From: Dipetalonema caudispina
Taxonomy: Eukaryota > Nematoda > Chromadorea > Rhabditida > Onchocercidae
Direction: 5' to 3'
Assembly: GCA_013365325.1 (NCBI GenBank)
Contig: JABVXV010000135.1
Location: 90,837 to 154,836 of the forward strand
DNA length: 64,000 bases
How positions within the stretch are numbered: position 1 is the stretch's first letter; every line of letters begins with the position of its first letter. Made by a program: the position numbers and the translations under genes. This document shows positions 12,238 to 24,975 of this stretch, in pieces. The notes under the pieces are model-generated. The model did not search any database, had not been told where the DNA came from, and saw only the letters and a list, made by a program, of their open reading frames with translations.

Positions 12238-15200
12238 AAGTATCAGTAAATAAAATAGTAAAATAATAAGAAAACGAGCCGATGTATAACTAAATAAGAA
12301 AACGGATAGGGAAATGGAGAAATGAATAATTACTGTGCACAAACTCTTATTTTTGTCTGGTTTAAATAGAAAAGAAAAACCTTTGCTTCAGCTTTGAAAG
12401 TCATGTATTCATCCATGTATTTTTCCAGACTTTCTCGATCTGCCAAGTTCAATCGTCTTTCCAAACATTGCTTTAAAAACGCTTCGCCTTCAATAGCTAT
12501 CCATTCAGCGTTCTGCAAAAAATTAACTGCTACTGAAGTTTTCAAATTCAATAAATCTAAACCTTGGAAATAAAAACTCTTTAGGAAGCACAATGCTTGA
12601 CAATATCAAGAATATGACCTCAGTTGCCGTTGCTTCAAGCAGACATGCTTCATGGCATCGATCAAGCTGCTGCTTTTTCCGCATCCATAAATCTAGAATT
12701 TTCATTTGTCGATTACGCAGATTTTCCTTAAGAGCCAAGAGGCGTGTTTCGTGCAATCTTATATGTTCTACTGATGCCTCACAACGTCGAATGTATTTCA
12801 GGAACATCTCTGATGTTTTCTGTCCGTACGAACAACCCTGTAATTTCAATACATTTTTTTATTATTTCTTGAATATTGCATATCATCTTAATAATTACAG
12901 TTCTTTTTCTGATTATGGTAAAACTCTAACAAGCACCGAAAAGAAAGACCTGTTATCGTCAAGTGCATGATATAACTTACAACGGCAGACTACACTAACT
13001 GAATCAAAACAAAATGTGAACAAACCTTCAGAAATCTTTCCTTATATTCCATATGTTTCGATAATAAACTTGACATATGATGCGCTCGATCCTTGGCATC
13101 CTCTCCGTTTCTAATTTGGCACCAGTCTTTTGAACTCATACTGTATTCTTTCTCGAGCTGGTCCAAAATTGGCATGACCTGTAAAGATTTACAAGATTAC
13201 CTATAGAAAGCAATTATTCTCTATGTGGAGTCTTAATACATACCTATTACGCAGAGTATAATATTTCAAGTTTCCATCTTTCTGATCTATTCGCTATTAA
13301 CAAATGAATGGGACTTCTAAGTAAAGTAAAAATGTTTTTGACTTAAATATAATTCAACCACCTGTGACATTCGGAAAGTCCATTCATTGAAATTAATTTT
13401 CTCTCATATTCTTTAACCACACCGTTAACAATAACTACGTATAGTAATATTGGTTAATGGGATATGCAAAGTTAATTAATATTCATAAAAATTTTTTATG
13501 ACATCCAACAAGAATACTTAAAATTTCACAGTGATTCTATTGCCTTTACTGAAATGCAACCACCAATAGAGCAAGGCGATATTTCAGTTACTTTTTTTTG
13601 TCAACTAGCTAGAGTAACAAACTATTACCTCCAACACGTATGGAATCCTTTTTTTACGAAAACAGCCCTTTTCTCCTTGCAAACACATCTTACTTGCGCG
13701 TAATATGAACCCTATTAGAAAGAAGAAGCTTATGTATCCTACCCAACAGATTTCGCCGTTTCTTTGATTTATTTTAACGGTATCTATTACCGGTAGGAAA
13801 TTCTCCGTCCTCCGTGCATACATTTAAAGTTATTTTAAAAAGAATTTATGAGATGGAATATCAAGGAAAAACTTACTCCTTGATGTAGTGTTTTGTAGCA
13901 CACAACACCGGCCTTAATTAATTTATTTCTTTCTTCCATAACACCAACTAATCGCCTCCAACGATTTAATACTTCTTCATTCAAATCGTCCACTGAACGC
14001 ACATCAACACCACCGTTGCTAATCAGCTGATCAGTTTTATTCAAAAATGCACTGGTTGTACGACTGATACTCTAAAATCTATGTCTTTGAGATTCTGGAA
14101 AAACTTTAAATAACCTTTAAGAAAAACTCTAACAAGGAATTCTTTTAATTCCTTTTCCGGGATCCAAACATTTAATTATTCACTTCTTTCTTTCGGGACT
14201 TAAAATCATTCAAATTCTGTATTAATAAGTAATATGCTAAATTCTGAAATGGTGACCAAAAATACTATCCAAATGAACAATCATGTTTAAGATCCAAAAT
14301 TTTAATCTAGTAACGCAAAACTTCCAAAGTTTAATGGAAGAGTCTTGCAACTGATTCATCCCGAAACTTGAATTCTTAATAATTTCACAAAAGATTGAAC
14401 CAATCCTTCAAAACTCCCTTATTTGCCAGTGAAAAGTGAAATTAGCACACATTTCTTCCAGAGAGAAAACGCAGCAATTAAGGACAGCGGATCCCAATTT
14501 ACCACCTCTTATGTATGATTAAAGTACATTCGGTGCTCAAAATTCAAATTTCGAATTTAAAAAGAAAATTGCACCTGTGATTATATTCAAGCCTGTCGCT
14601 TTCATTAACGATAAAACATTATGCAAACAAAGTGAATTTTGAAATACAAATTTAAATCAACTGTAAAAATTTAACTTCGATTAGCTACACCATTGTAGCA
14701 CAATTTTCACAAATGTTCATAAAAAAATCAGCCAGAATCGGACAAAAAGAATGATAAAGAAGAGAAACTGAAAATTTCAGCTCTTAACTTTTTAAGTGTA
14801 AACTAATGTAGGATGATCAGGAATATGAGTAATCACCAAACCTATCAAGACTATGACTCAAATACAACGGAAAAATTTGGGCGGAATATAAATTTAATCT
14901 GAGAAAAAGTTTCTTTCACTTCATTATTCTATTCCATAGTCAGAAAATTTCAACATGCTAGTTGCGAAATTCTTGTAACATAAAGGTTTCCTAAATCCCA
15001 AAAGAAAGTAAAAAAAGGCTCTGTTGATTTGAAAATAACAATTACAAATGTATCTTTCAGTTCTATATAAAACAATTTACCTCAACAGCGTGTTGGAACT
15101 GTTTGTGAGCAGCCTGAGCGGCTAGAGCTTCTTCCAATGAAGTTGGAATTGTATTCATATGTAGTAATTTCGTTTCTTCGTACTGCATTTTTTGTATTGC

Positions 15201-18200
15201 AACTGCTGCCATTGCGCGTGCACGATTGAATTGCATGCATTGCTCAATTCGATGATGCGTTTCTTGCGCTACCTAAGACAAACCAAAACTAGAATCAGCG
15301 AAACCATATTTTAATGCTCAAAATTTGCTCTCTTAGGTATATGCAAACAGTTAAGGTAACTGCATGTGATTTACTTGAAAGATGATTATGAGGTAGATGA
15401 TTTGAACCACTCACTGCTACGCTACACAAATTTCAACAAAATTTCATTAATTTAATTGCTATCTTTATATTTCTTGCTCAGGAAAAGTTCTGTCAAACCA
15501 TCACAAACATAAAAACGCCAATAATAAAAAACGAACTACTGTATTTGTTCCAATGGAAACATTTCGAATTTAATAAAATTAGATATCCCCAAAACTTCAT
15601 GAGCTATACCTAATAACTTTTACCGAAAAATATCATAGATAGACAAGAATCAATTTTCTTGGAGGCAACGCTACGATAACTCTCATGCCAGTGATAAAGA
15701 AGCTTATTGGTAAATAACTAACCTGCATTACTTCGCGTTGACAATCTGTCAACTGCTGTAAGCTAGTAATGATCACATCAGTGGCCAGGATACCCTCCGT
15801 ATTAACAAGTGTGGATTCGTTGTCTCGAAGAGCCTTTAAATAAAATTTATTAAAACAAACTCGTACTTTCAAAAGCTGTTAGTATATAAAAGTCTTCATC
15901 AATATATGAGCAATGTGAACCAGCACTTCTACGGTCACTTCTTGGCTAATTCAAGCATGAAACATTGACTATAGATAAGAATCTCTAATTCCAAGATAGT
16001 TTTTCCACTCGCTCAAATCAGCATCTTCCCTCTTCCTCCCACTCTAGAGAGAAAAAAAAAGAATCGGGATTACATATATTTGAAAAAACTGACAAGTATT
16101 CATTTTCTACGGGATTTTTTCAAATAAAAAAATCTTCTCTAATATGAAATACTAAAGTGCAATAATAAAAGAGGGTAACAATCAAGCTCATGGCCATGAC
16201 GAAACACTTAAGGGATTGAAAAAGGATTATTCGTGGCTGGCTATTTATATCGTGTACATAACAAAAAATCAAACTTCATAAGCGAATGACCGCTAGATTA
16301 GAGCAATTGTCCACTGTCCTTTCCTATACAATACTTCATAGCAAAAATAAATAAATTTAGGAGAAATTGTACACAAATGAAAAGTTTAGATTTTTACAAA
16401 ATGATTAAGCCTAAAATTTGTTCATTTCGTGAAAAAAGTTGAGCGAAACATGCGTCAGAGTTACTTGTGAGCAAAGATAAATAAAAGAATACAGCAGTTA
16501 CGGGTCAAGTATACATTACCTTGCCAGTATGGATATCTAGGCAGATTAGATGAATAGTACATATGTATCCAGATAATTATGGAAACACATGGACAAATAG
16601 CCATGGATTAGTAAACATTGGTCAAGTTGTAACGAAAAAGAAGCAAATTGAAAAAGTAATGGATTAGTGTATGCAGAAAATGTAATGTATACTTGCGTGT
16701 AAGTGATGAGTGTTCCAATTCGGTAACGGAGCAACTTCTTTTACCTTTACAATGACTGCTTTTGACAGTTTTTTGGTTTTTTGTTGTTCAGATAAGTATG
16801 CAAGAACTTAGCAAAAATAAGCTTGGATAGGACAGATGGTTTCATGGCATAATAACAAAATCGGTAATGAAGACAATATAAGGTACTAATTTGGAAAGAT
16901 ATAAGAACAGTGAAAGAGAGAAATTTTCTAGTGCATTAATCACAGTAAATTAATGAAAGGTGTTATCAGGGTTTTAAAAAAGTTTTTATAGAAGTTTTTG
17001 AAAGAATATGCTTTTAAACTTAAAAATTCAAACATTAATTCAAAAAGTCCCAATAAAATACAATCATAATTTTTTTCCTTTCTATAAATATTGATGAAGT
17101 ACAGCATCAATATTTTGAGATCTATAAGTTCATTACCAAGACATCGTTGTGTAAAGCTATCAATCAAAAAACTTCGAGGTAATAATGAATTAAAATGAAA
17201 GGAAAAGAAGTTATTATAAACTTCCGCATAAAAACACGCCGCGACTAAAATCATAAGTATACCTAAAAATCTCATCCCATACGTGCCAAGTAAAATGAAC
17301 TGAATTGAATGACCAATTCATGTTTCTTGTATAAGTATTGATTTAATATTGCTGTAGTTCCTTTTTAGCTCAAATATGCTTTATGACCTCAAAAGGTTAC
17401 CTGCAGCAGCTCAGCAGCGTTATTTTTCACTCCGGTGACGGCATTTTTGACCTGGGTAGTATTATCATCTTGATATGGTAAAATATGTTCAGCACGCTCA
17501 GCGAAATTATTAGATTTCACCAGCGCCACCATATCCTCTCGCCAGTTCTGCAAATATTGAGGTGAAGACATTAGTGCCAAAATATGACTGCACAGCCAAA
17601 TAAATTCCTTATATTAAAACTCGATATTTCACTGTTTCCATCCCGATCTAAAACAGCCTCTAGGCTTGTGTAAAAGTTAAAAGGATTCAGTCATCTACTT
17701 TTGCATAAAATGATTCAAATATATTCATTTTACTTTTTAAAAAGTTTGCATTGAACCAATGGGAAAATGTATGCAAGGATAGTAAAAGGGAAATGATGGG
17801 TGCATGAAATACCGGATACAACTCTGAACCTACTCCAGATTACTAAACTTTGGATAAATCTGTTCATACTTTAAGCTGTTGAATAATCTGCTTGCAATCT
17901 TTGATAAATGCTGCAAATTTTACACCAAGCTGAAGAGATCTTCTTTGATGTGGCCAACGATCAGCTAGTTTTGCATGCCGTTGCTCTACAAATCACAACT
18001 TTGAATAGAAGAAAACTCATGTTTCAGTTCAACCAAACAACTCAATGTAAAGCAAGATTATTGGCGACTTGGAAATAAGTCATAAACAAAGCACTTACCA
18101 ATATCATTGATTAAACGCTCGATGACAGCAATAGTTTCACGATTATCAATGTTCATCACCTTAGCCTGCTGCTCCAACGCCCTGACTAGCTGATTTCCTT

Positions 18201-21200
18201 CACTCATTGTAGTTGCATACGCCTAAATCAAATCAAACAAGTGGTAGAAAAAATGAATATTTTAAGGATCAGATAAGGTTTTCAAGAATAGAAAATTAAA
18301 CCTAAAAACACTAATGCGGGTAGTTAACTCTATTATTTTTTGAAAAGAAGTAACTATGTCAGATATACACTAAAGCCTAGCCGCAGTGATTGGTAAAGCA
18401 TTCAATATACATTTCAATTTTACGTTGAGAATTTCGAAATTTCAATTTCCATTAAAGAAATATGAATTTGATTCAGTATTTAACAAGAATGGAAGACCTG
18501 CGCCGTGGCATCACTTTCAATCATCCACTCTTCTTTACGACGTTCGCCTTCCTGAATATTTGTTGAAACAAAGTCATACTGGCTGCTCTTCACTTCCATT
18601 CGTCCATACCACTCCGTAATTTCACTGTAATGTGTGTGGAACAGAACTGATTTATTCAGCAAATCTCGCCGTGCTTCGACCTACAAATGACTTCGCTTCA
18701 TTTATAACACCACAAGTATGGATTTCGAAGAACAATATTTCTGGGTATCGTCCATACAAATACAAAAAAGGAAAAGAAATCTAACTCTAGCGGAGAAAGC
18801 TTCAATTCGTTTTCTTAATTCTTCCACTACAACGCTCATTTGCTGTACGTCGCATTCACCTGGAATTTCAAATCTTTTTGTCTTTAACATTTGCAATTAT
18901 TAAAACTTGATCTATGCAAATTACTTCAAACAAAATTGCTCAGAAAGTTTTCAGTGTTCTGTCACCAAAGTCATCCGTAGCAATCGTAGGCTAAAAATAC
19001 GGTGTAACGTATATTTTGAAAATATTGAGTATGCTGAGAAGAAATTTCTAAGTTTGCTGTGAGCTAGAACAGATATTCGAACTACCGTCGGAGACATTGG
19101 TAGGATGGGTAAATGAAATATTTAACGCACGACAGTAGCCTATTCACGAGGATTAATCCATGGTCGCATTCGAAATGATGCAGTTTCCTATTATGAAAAG
19201 ATGAGCTAAACCGAATTATCTGATAGTTTTGAAGGTTATAATCATTAGAATTTTATAAATCATATATACGAGAGAATAAGAGGTAAAATCACATGGAAAA
19301 TAAAGGCTCACCAGATTCAATGATAGTATTGGATGCGGTAAATAATTTTTCCGCATTTGAGTATGTATTAGAGGCTACCGACCGGAAGTGACTATGATTC
19401 CTTTGCAAAACTTTTGCTTGTGATAAATTACTACCAATAGCAGTGTTTTTATTCAGGTATGCATCACCGTGTTCTTCCAACCACTGAAGAACCTGAAATA
19501 ACCAAAAGAAAACATTTTAGTTCACATATGTTACAGTCTCTACTCATGTATTATTTATATATTCAGTATCGGGTGCTTTATTTCTATGATTACTTCCAGA
19601 AGTAGCAGATATATTTCTACCGTTATTAATTAAAAAACCATAAGTTTATGTACGAAAGAAATAAGTAGGAGATTCGAAGTTAAATTTCCTGAAATAGCTG
19701 AGTCAAATAATCAGATATGGAAGGCATTAATAGAACAATGAGATTGTACACTTCACACAAATAACTTTTCAATCTCGCAACGAAATACTCATTCTATTGC
19801 GCCTTCAAATTATGGGCTGAGCATGATTACACATCAATCTTTCGAAACAACTTCAATTAAGCAATTGCTTATTTGCTGGTTAGATTGATGAACTGAGAGG
19901 TTTGGTCATAACACGAGATGGAAATTTCAGATTGTCGTTGAAAATATTTGCAAAAAAAAAAATAAAAGAAACCAACTCTATGAGTATCTGTTTCAAAAGC
20001 AATCAGTGCAAGTCTGGAATGTAAACGTAGCTTTTTGGCCTGCCATTGGGAATGTAATTCTTTATGTGCTCGAGTTATTTGTTGAATCAAATCAACAACA
20101 TGCTTGTAAGCATTATTCTGGCCAACTGCATCACCTGCCAACGTTTTCAGAATTTGTGTTAAAGAGCGTCCATCACCAACAGCCTACAATGATTTCTCAT
20201 CTAAAATTAGTTGGAAGGATCAATTAAAAAGCCACCTAAATAAATTATTCGATACCTCTACAATTTATTCAAACTAACTGTTTACTTTAGCCAGGTGAAT
20301 GGATAAGTGATGATCAGTTTCATTACATTATAACAAATTTACATTAACTTGACTTCAAGAGGATCTTATTCTTTGGGATTGTTTCTCTTCTGATCTTATC
20401 CACCACGTAAGATCCAATCCATTGTAGAAAGAAAAGCAATCTACTTGAAGGTACTTATAGTTGTGGACTTTCACGTCACTATGGGCAAAAAGAAATGCAT
20501 GACAGCGCACTCGAATTAAATATTGTTTGGAAACATTACAAATTATGTAACCCTTCAATGAAATTACGTGGGCATCTATTGATAACACTTCCTTAAATTG
20601 CATCAAAAATCTTGTCAATTTTACTTCAGCATATGTTTGCAGGAACATTTCTCCGAAACGTTCATGTTCAGCGATTGCTGCTTCCAGTTCATCACCAGAA
20701 TATTGACCCATCGGTCTACCAATATCCAATGTAATGTTATGCAACCATGATGGTGTGTTTGACAAATACTACAATATGAACAAATCAACAATTAAAACAA
20801 ATAACTGAAAAGAAGAAAGTTGTTTACAAACCGAAAAATCTCCATCAACTAAGCCAGAAGTTTCTTAAGTTCTTAAACCTAACGTGCAATCAAAAAACGG
20901 AAGTCTTTGTCAACATTATCCCTCCGATAAAAGAATATAATAAGCATAATGTATTAAATCTCCAAACGAAAAATGACTGAAATTTACGATGTGGCTTTTA
21001 CGATGAAACGAAAGTGCCAAATCAAGAAGGCGAGAACGCTGTTCATTGATTTGTTTGAATCGTCGCCATTCGTCATCCAAATGTATTGCTACATTTTCAA
21101 TTTGTACTTTTCCATAGTTCCCAATTTCGCGAAGGCGCTTGGCAACTGTCGTCACGTGTGATACATTAACTTCAGTATTCTGCACTTTTCATCAATCATT

Positions 21201-23704
21201 TAATATTAGTAAAATTATATTTTATAAAGTCAGTTTAAGAACATTAAAGTTTTAAAAGGAGAGAAAAACCCCAGATGAGAAGGAACTAAAATTAATCGCA
21301 GATCTTCATTACTTTCATTTTACTTGGAAAAAAATCGTCCCAGAAAAATCTAACATTGGCTGCTGCAATAAAATCAAGATGCTCTGTAAGTAACATTGAA
21401 GTTGACTGTTCAGAATCACCGATTTCAAGGAGTCGTTGCGTTGATAAAGCATAATGACTGCGAATCCAGTCGAACATCTAAATGCGTGAAATACTTTTTT
21501 ACAGAAATGAGAGACGAAGAAGATATTTTGAAAAACTAAACAAACTCTGAGACATAAAGAGAACTGATAAAAGGTCACAGATGGAAAGGCAGCAGTTTTT
21601 TCGTGAAAAATTAATCATAAAAATTTTCACTTTATCTGCATCTTGCTCAAAAAGTTTGAGTTGATAGCAATGATCTAGCTTCTGTCGGCGTGTTTCCCAC
21701 TGTACGAAGATTTCATCTCTGGAAAATTAGCATTAAAAATAAAGGACATTAAAAATGAAAATTAAAAAACAAAAATAAAAAAAGAACTGTCCTATCCTCA
21801 TTAATTTGACAGTTAAGTGATTTACAAAGTTAAACAAACTTTGAGGTACGAAGCGAATTAACAAGAGATGCAAGATGAGGAAGGGCGGCAGCAAGGTCCG
21901 GATTAGTTGTCAGCAGTCCATTTGATGAATTATAACTATCTTCAGGTGTTCCATCAGTAGAACCTGATATCCTTCGTTGCACCTGAAAAAAAAAGAAGAA
22001 ACGTACTTGAAAAGTGAACCACGAAAATCTTCCGTAGAGTCTAAAAGTTGCTTGGATGACATAAAATTATTGGAAGTAAATTAAATTTTTATGTACTTAC
22101 TCGTTCAACATCATGCTGAATCCGCTCAATTGGTGCGCCTAAAATTTTTTTCTTCAGAACGACATGTGCTGCTGTGGCACGTTCGGCTGTAGCGACATCA
22201 ATTGGCATTTCACCATTTTTCATTTCTTCGCGAAAATTTTCGAAATTATGCATAACATCAATCGTTTGCCATATTAACCTTTCCAATTCCTATATGTTTA
22301 TAACAACTACTTTTTTTCTTAAAACAATAGCTGCGATAAATTCGTGTTTTCAGAAAAACCAGCATAAAAAATAAATTTGCTTAGTCTCAAATAGATCAAT
22401 TTTCGTTCATATCAGGTAAATTTTCATGCAAAATGGAATTAAATTTTCATTTTTTACTGAAAAATACAATAAGAGGTGACTGATTACCATTCTTGTTTCA
22501 AGCCATTCATCGTGATCATAAAGTAGTGAACCACCCAAATCACGCGTTAACTGTGACGAGTCGACATATCGCGTAAGTCCTTCGACCGAAATCATTTGAA
22601 TATCAAATTTATATTTTCCACTTGAAACCGATGTTTTATGTTTCTCCCAGAACTTGTCCGGTTTAATTATCAAAACAGCGTGTACTTCAGCCGGAAAATG
22701 TTCCTATAATTCATAAATCACATTTAATCCAAACCATCTAATCTTCCATAGCATTTATTCTTCTCGGTAATGAAACTAAAAAATTTTCAACATACCCAGC
22801 ATAGCTATGATTTTGAGGAATCAGAAGAATGACTGATAATTTCAAATTTTGAAGAATATAAAAACTGTTCCAGCTACTATCCCAATTCTAAGTTTTTAAA
22901 ATTTTGTTGAAAGGCTCCAAAAGAAAAAGACAAGCAGTGTTTCCTTCGAAAAAAAACTACTATTAAGTGTTCTCTCAAAATACAGATACCTATCTACCTG
23001 TATACATTTGAGAATAGGTTTAACATTATTCCATGTTGTGCCTTTCCGCATATCAATGATGATCGTGAATCCACGATCCTTGTAATCGTCTCTGAAAAAC
23101 GCATATGATCATTCCGGATATCTGAATAAGTAATTGTTTTACAATTTTCTTTCTGTAAATAATTTCATCTACCAACAACTATGTAGCAGTTTATTCATTT
23201 TCTCTTGAGCTATAAAAATGTTAAATCGTTGTGCTTCTTACTTATCCATCAACCCCAGGTGAACAAAAGAGTTTTATGTCTGCTTGATTTTTTACAGGAA
23301 GTTGATAGAATATCATGATATCTGATATGCACAGAAATATATTGCACGAACTATTTAACAATCAAAAGTCTAGTCATAACACATGTAAATTATATTAACT
23401 GTTATGCATACTCAAGAAAATCACTAAAAAAGTTCAGCTCATCAAATCAGTTATTTTTATATTTCGAAAGTTCTAAAAGTCCACTTTTGAAATATTTTAT
23501 AGAAACTAACGCAGTAACAGCATGGAGATAAATAAGTATATTCCGAATATAATCAGAATTAATAGGAGCAGTATTTTCACGTGCTGGAAAGATAATCACT
23601 GCCCGACCATTCCTATCTCTTGTACCAGGTAATAGAGCCACACGATCACGTAACACATGAAGGATATCTTCAGCTTTTGGGCATCCATCTCGCATCTCTA
23701 CCAT
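8286..23704 (-). CDS. unc-73: UNC-73 / TRIO-Kalirin Rho GEF (N-terminal part, 31 exons)
   Basis: Ortholog of C. elegans UNC-73 and vertebrate TRIO/Kalirin, guanine nucleotide exchange factors for Rac/Rho at the plasma membrane in axon guidance and cell migration. Joined exons give 1595 codons without a stop: SEC14/CRAL-TRIO about residues 1-170, spectrin repeats about 200-1200, DH about 1237-1415, PH about 1425-1540, then a Ser/Thr-rich linker. Domain order and lengths follow TRIO nearly residue for residue, and every junction keeps phase. I start at the ATG at 23704 because the same frame has a stop 66 bases upstream and the Met lies close to the conserved start of the SEC14 domain. The SH3, second DH-PH and further domains of the long form are missing, so the gene probably runs off the left edge. 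Two introns appear to use GC donors. Identity is certain; single splice sites are inferred by eye. Confidence 0.95.
8546..9191 (-). other. unc-73: unc-73 exons 29-30: first PH domain
   Basis: Exons 9012-9191 and 8546-8726, about residues 1424-1543. Landmarks are MQESFLVWDPKAYFKKGRER, QVFLFELCVVFAKK, SSRAIKYTYKTHL, then INVCEHVEGDSSKFALRQGN and a C-terminal helix with HWVKKIRELMQ, whose Trp is the PH hallmark. This domain packs behind the DH domain and assists exchange and membrane recruitment in the family. The boundary between the two exons is ambiguous: a GC donor at 9011 gives an alignment to TRIO without gaps, while a GT donor at 9005 would add Ala-Ser. Confidence 0.93.
9484..11647 (-). 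other. unc-73: unc-73 exons 24-28: first DH (Rac GEF) domain
   Basis: Exons 11553-11647, 11168-11344, 10559-10724, 9957-10097 and 9484-9561, about residues 1205-1423. The Dbl-homology signature is complete. Conserved region 1 is MMELIKSEKDYIEDL with its key glutamate. PEDVGYCF follows in the middle. Conserved region 3 is LVIKPVQRITRYRLMLEQLL. VPRRANDLMHL is the Asn-Asp helix end that contacts the GTPase switch regions in TRIO. In TRIO and UNC-73 this first DH domain activates Rac and RhoG. The junction between exons 27 and 28 aligns to TRIO without a gap only if a GC donor at 9956-9955 is used. Confidence 0.95.
11777..18222 (-). other. unc-73: unc-73 exons 14-23: spectrin repeats, second half
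   Basis: Exons 18099-18222, 17870-17985, 17401-17547, 15723-15833, 15081-15272, 13877-14071, 13026-13178, 12619-12837, 12381-12512 and 11777-11971, about residues 677-1204. Landmarks shared with TRIO include NRWRRLVGVMEERNKLIKAG, ILDQLEKEYSMSSKDW, LSKHMEYKERFLK, LWMRKKQQLDRCHEA and MRLADYENLLSGALG just before the GEF. The exon 17 acceptor (ending at 15834) is a poor TTTAAAG, but the frame and the alignment support it. Exon 19 is entered through TTTTAG at 14072 rather than the nearer CAG at about 14063, because only the former keeps the frame. The 1.57-kb intron 15834-17400 is the largest in the gene. Confidence 0.92.
12201..12232. repeat. (TA)n microsatellite in an unc-73 intron
   Basis: TA run of about 32 bases in the intron between exons 22 and 23 of unc-73. 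Confidence 0.9.
18498..22289 (-). other. unc-73: unc-73 exons 4-13: spectrin repeats, first half
   Basis: Exons 22101-22289, 21840-21982, 21631-21718, 21355-21477, 20988-21179, 20625-20768, 19977-20183, 19312-19492, 18786-18859 and 18498-18680. They encode about residues 169-676. The alpha-helical repeats keep TRIO landmarks: QKLDHCYQLKLFEQDADKMF (second repeat), FHRKSHIYLSNTPSW, HVVDLIQQITRAHKELHSQW, VLQWLEEHGDAYLNKNTAIG, SNTYSNAEKLF and SGECDVQQM. These repeats act as a scaffold and as an autoinhibitory and partner-binding rod in the family. The exon ending at 21840 uses a less usual GTTTGT donor, chosen because it alone keeps the frame. Confidence 0.92.
22488..23704 (-). other. unc-73: unc-73 exons 1-3: SEC14/CRAL-TRIO domain
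   Basis: Exons 23511-23704, 22998-23091 and 22488-22703. The protein opens MVEMRDGCPKAEDILHVLRD and continues through RDRNGRAVIIFPAREN, matching the RDKRGGPILTFPARSN stretch of human TRIO. Exon 2 carries DRGFTIIIDMRKG. Exon 3 carries LIIKPDKFWEKHKT and VEGLTRYVDSSQLT, ending in DHDEWLETRM. In TRIO-family proteins this lipid-binding-like fold precedes the spectrin rod. Junction phases are 2, 0 and 0, and all are consistent. The intron between exons 1 and 2 is about 420 bases and the next about 290. Confidence 0.93.
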
Positions 23705-23787
23705 TTGATAATGCAACGCTTCCGGCACCACGGACCTTTGATGTCCCAGACTAGATTTAGATCTTTGCTATAATGATTGTCCGTATT

Positions 23788-23790
23788 CTG
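23788..23790 (-). other. Splice-acceptor-like TTGCAG before the unc-73 start, possible trans-splice site
   Basis: On the minus strand CTCTATTGCAG precedes an 83-base leader to the ATG at 23704. The coding frame has an in-frame TAG inside that leader, so an upstream coding exon joined here is excluded. The site therefore serves either a 5' UTR intron or spliced-leader addition, which is common in nematodes. The spliced leader itself cannot be seen in genomic DNA. Confidence 0.45.
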
Positions 23791-24952
23791 CAATAGAGAG
23801 TAATTCCATATAACGTTCTCAAATACTATCAAACGCTCATACTTTCGTCACTTTCATGAAAATAATTATAATACATAATAATAGAAATGACAATTATAAC
23901 ACTGAGAGTAATTATTAGAGAATATTAACGATAACAATAATGTTGCTTTATGACACTTGTAAAAATAATTCGGAAAATTTACGTATATTCCGACATTATC
24001 CATTACCCTCAGATATCTTAATTGATTGCAAAGATGAACTGATTGCAGCGTTATAAGAAAAAATAACAGTGATGGTAATGATGATGATAGTCGTGAGGTA
24101 TGATAATAATGATTATGATAGAGATAATGACGAGATAATGAAAGTCAGTAATAATTGTGATTAATCATAATGAAATTTACTTAGTAACTTCGTCTCTCGA
24201 AAATTTTACTCTTGGTAAATTTCAAAGTAAATTTGAACTAATAAAGTCGAATCCGAAGAAATTTGAAAATTTCGACTATCATAACAATCTTAAAGGCCTG
24301 GAAATAAATCATAACGAGTGAGTAAAATTATTGTACAATTTTTAAAACTTTAACAAAAATTCATTTTAATGTAAATGACCATTCATGTAATGAACTGTCA
24401 AAATTACAACAAGTATTGGAGGAAAGATAATTACAACAATTATCAATCATTATAATTTAAAACAAATATAACCAATATAATTAGAACAGATACGTTGAAT
24501 CATAGAACTGAAGTTATTATTAATAATGTTATTAAGAGGTTATTATGAATGTTGTCATGATAATAAAGAAAAGTGAAAATTATCAAGATCACATGGAAAC
24601 ATTCAATTATCAAGATCAGGACAATACGAAGAAATAATTCATGAGATGACCAGTAATTAATGGATAATTTCGTATTATTTCCACTAAATGTTTGTATAGG
24701 ACATAATATCAGTAAAGTTAAAACTCAAATTATGCTAGAGCATAATTGATTAATAGCTGTAATAAGTGATAAATGACTAATTATCTCCTGAAATCTCCTA
24801 GTAGTTTATTTGTTCAGTAAATGAACCCCGGAAGTCGGGAGTCATAAAACATGCCCAGTAATTTGTTTACCAACTACTGCAGCTTTATATCTGTTTTTCT
24901 ATTCATTGGGATTAACTCTGTCTTTTTCCTTCAACGATCCTCTTTCTCTATT

Positions 24953-24975
24953 TCTCTCTCTCTCTCTCTCTCTCT
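24953..24975. repeat. (TC)n microsatellite
   Basis: TC run of about 23 bases in the unc-73/PCMTD intergenic region. Confidence 0.85.

Noticed and set aside
12593..12970. 125-codon plus-strand frame opposite unc-73 exon 21
   Set aside because: It is antisense to an exon with clear spectrin-repeat homology and has no family match.
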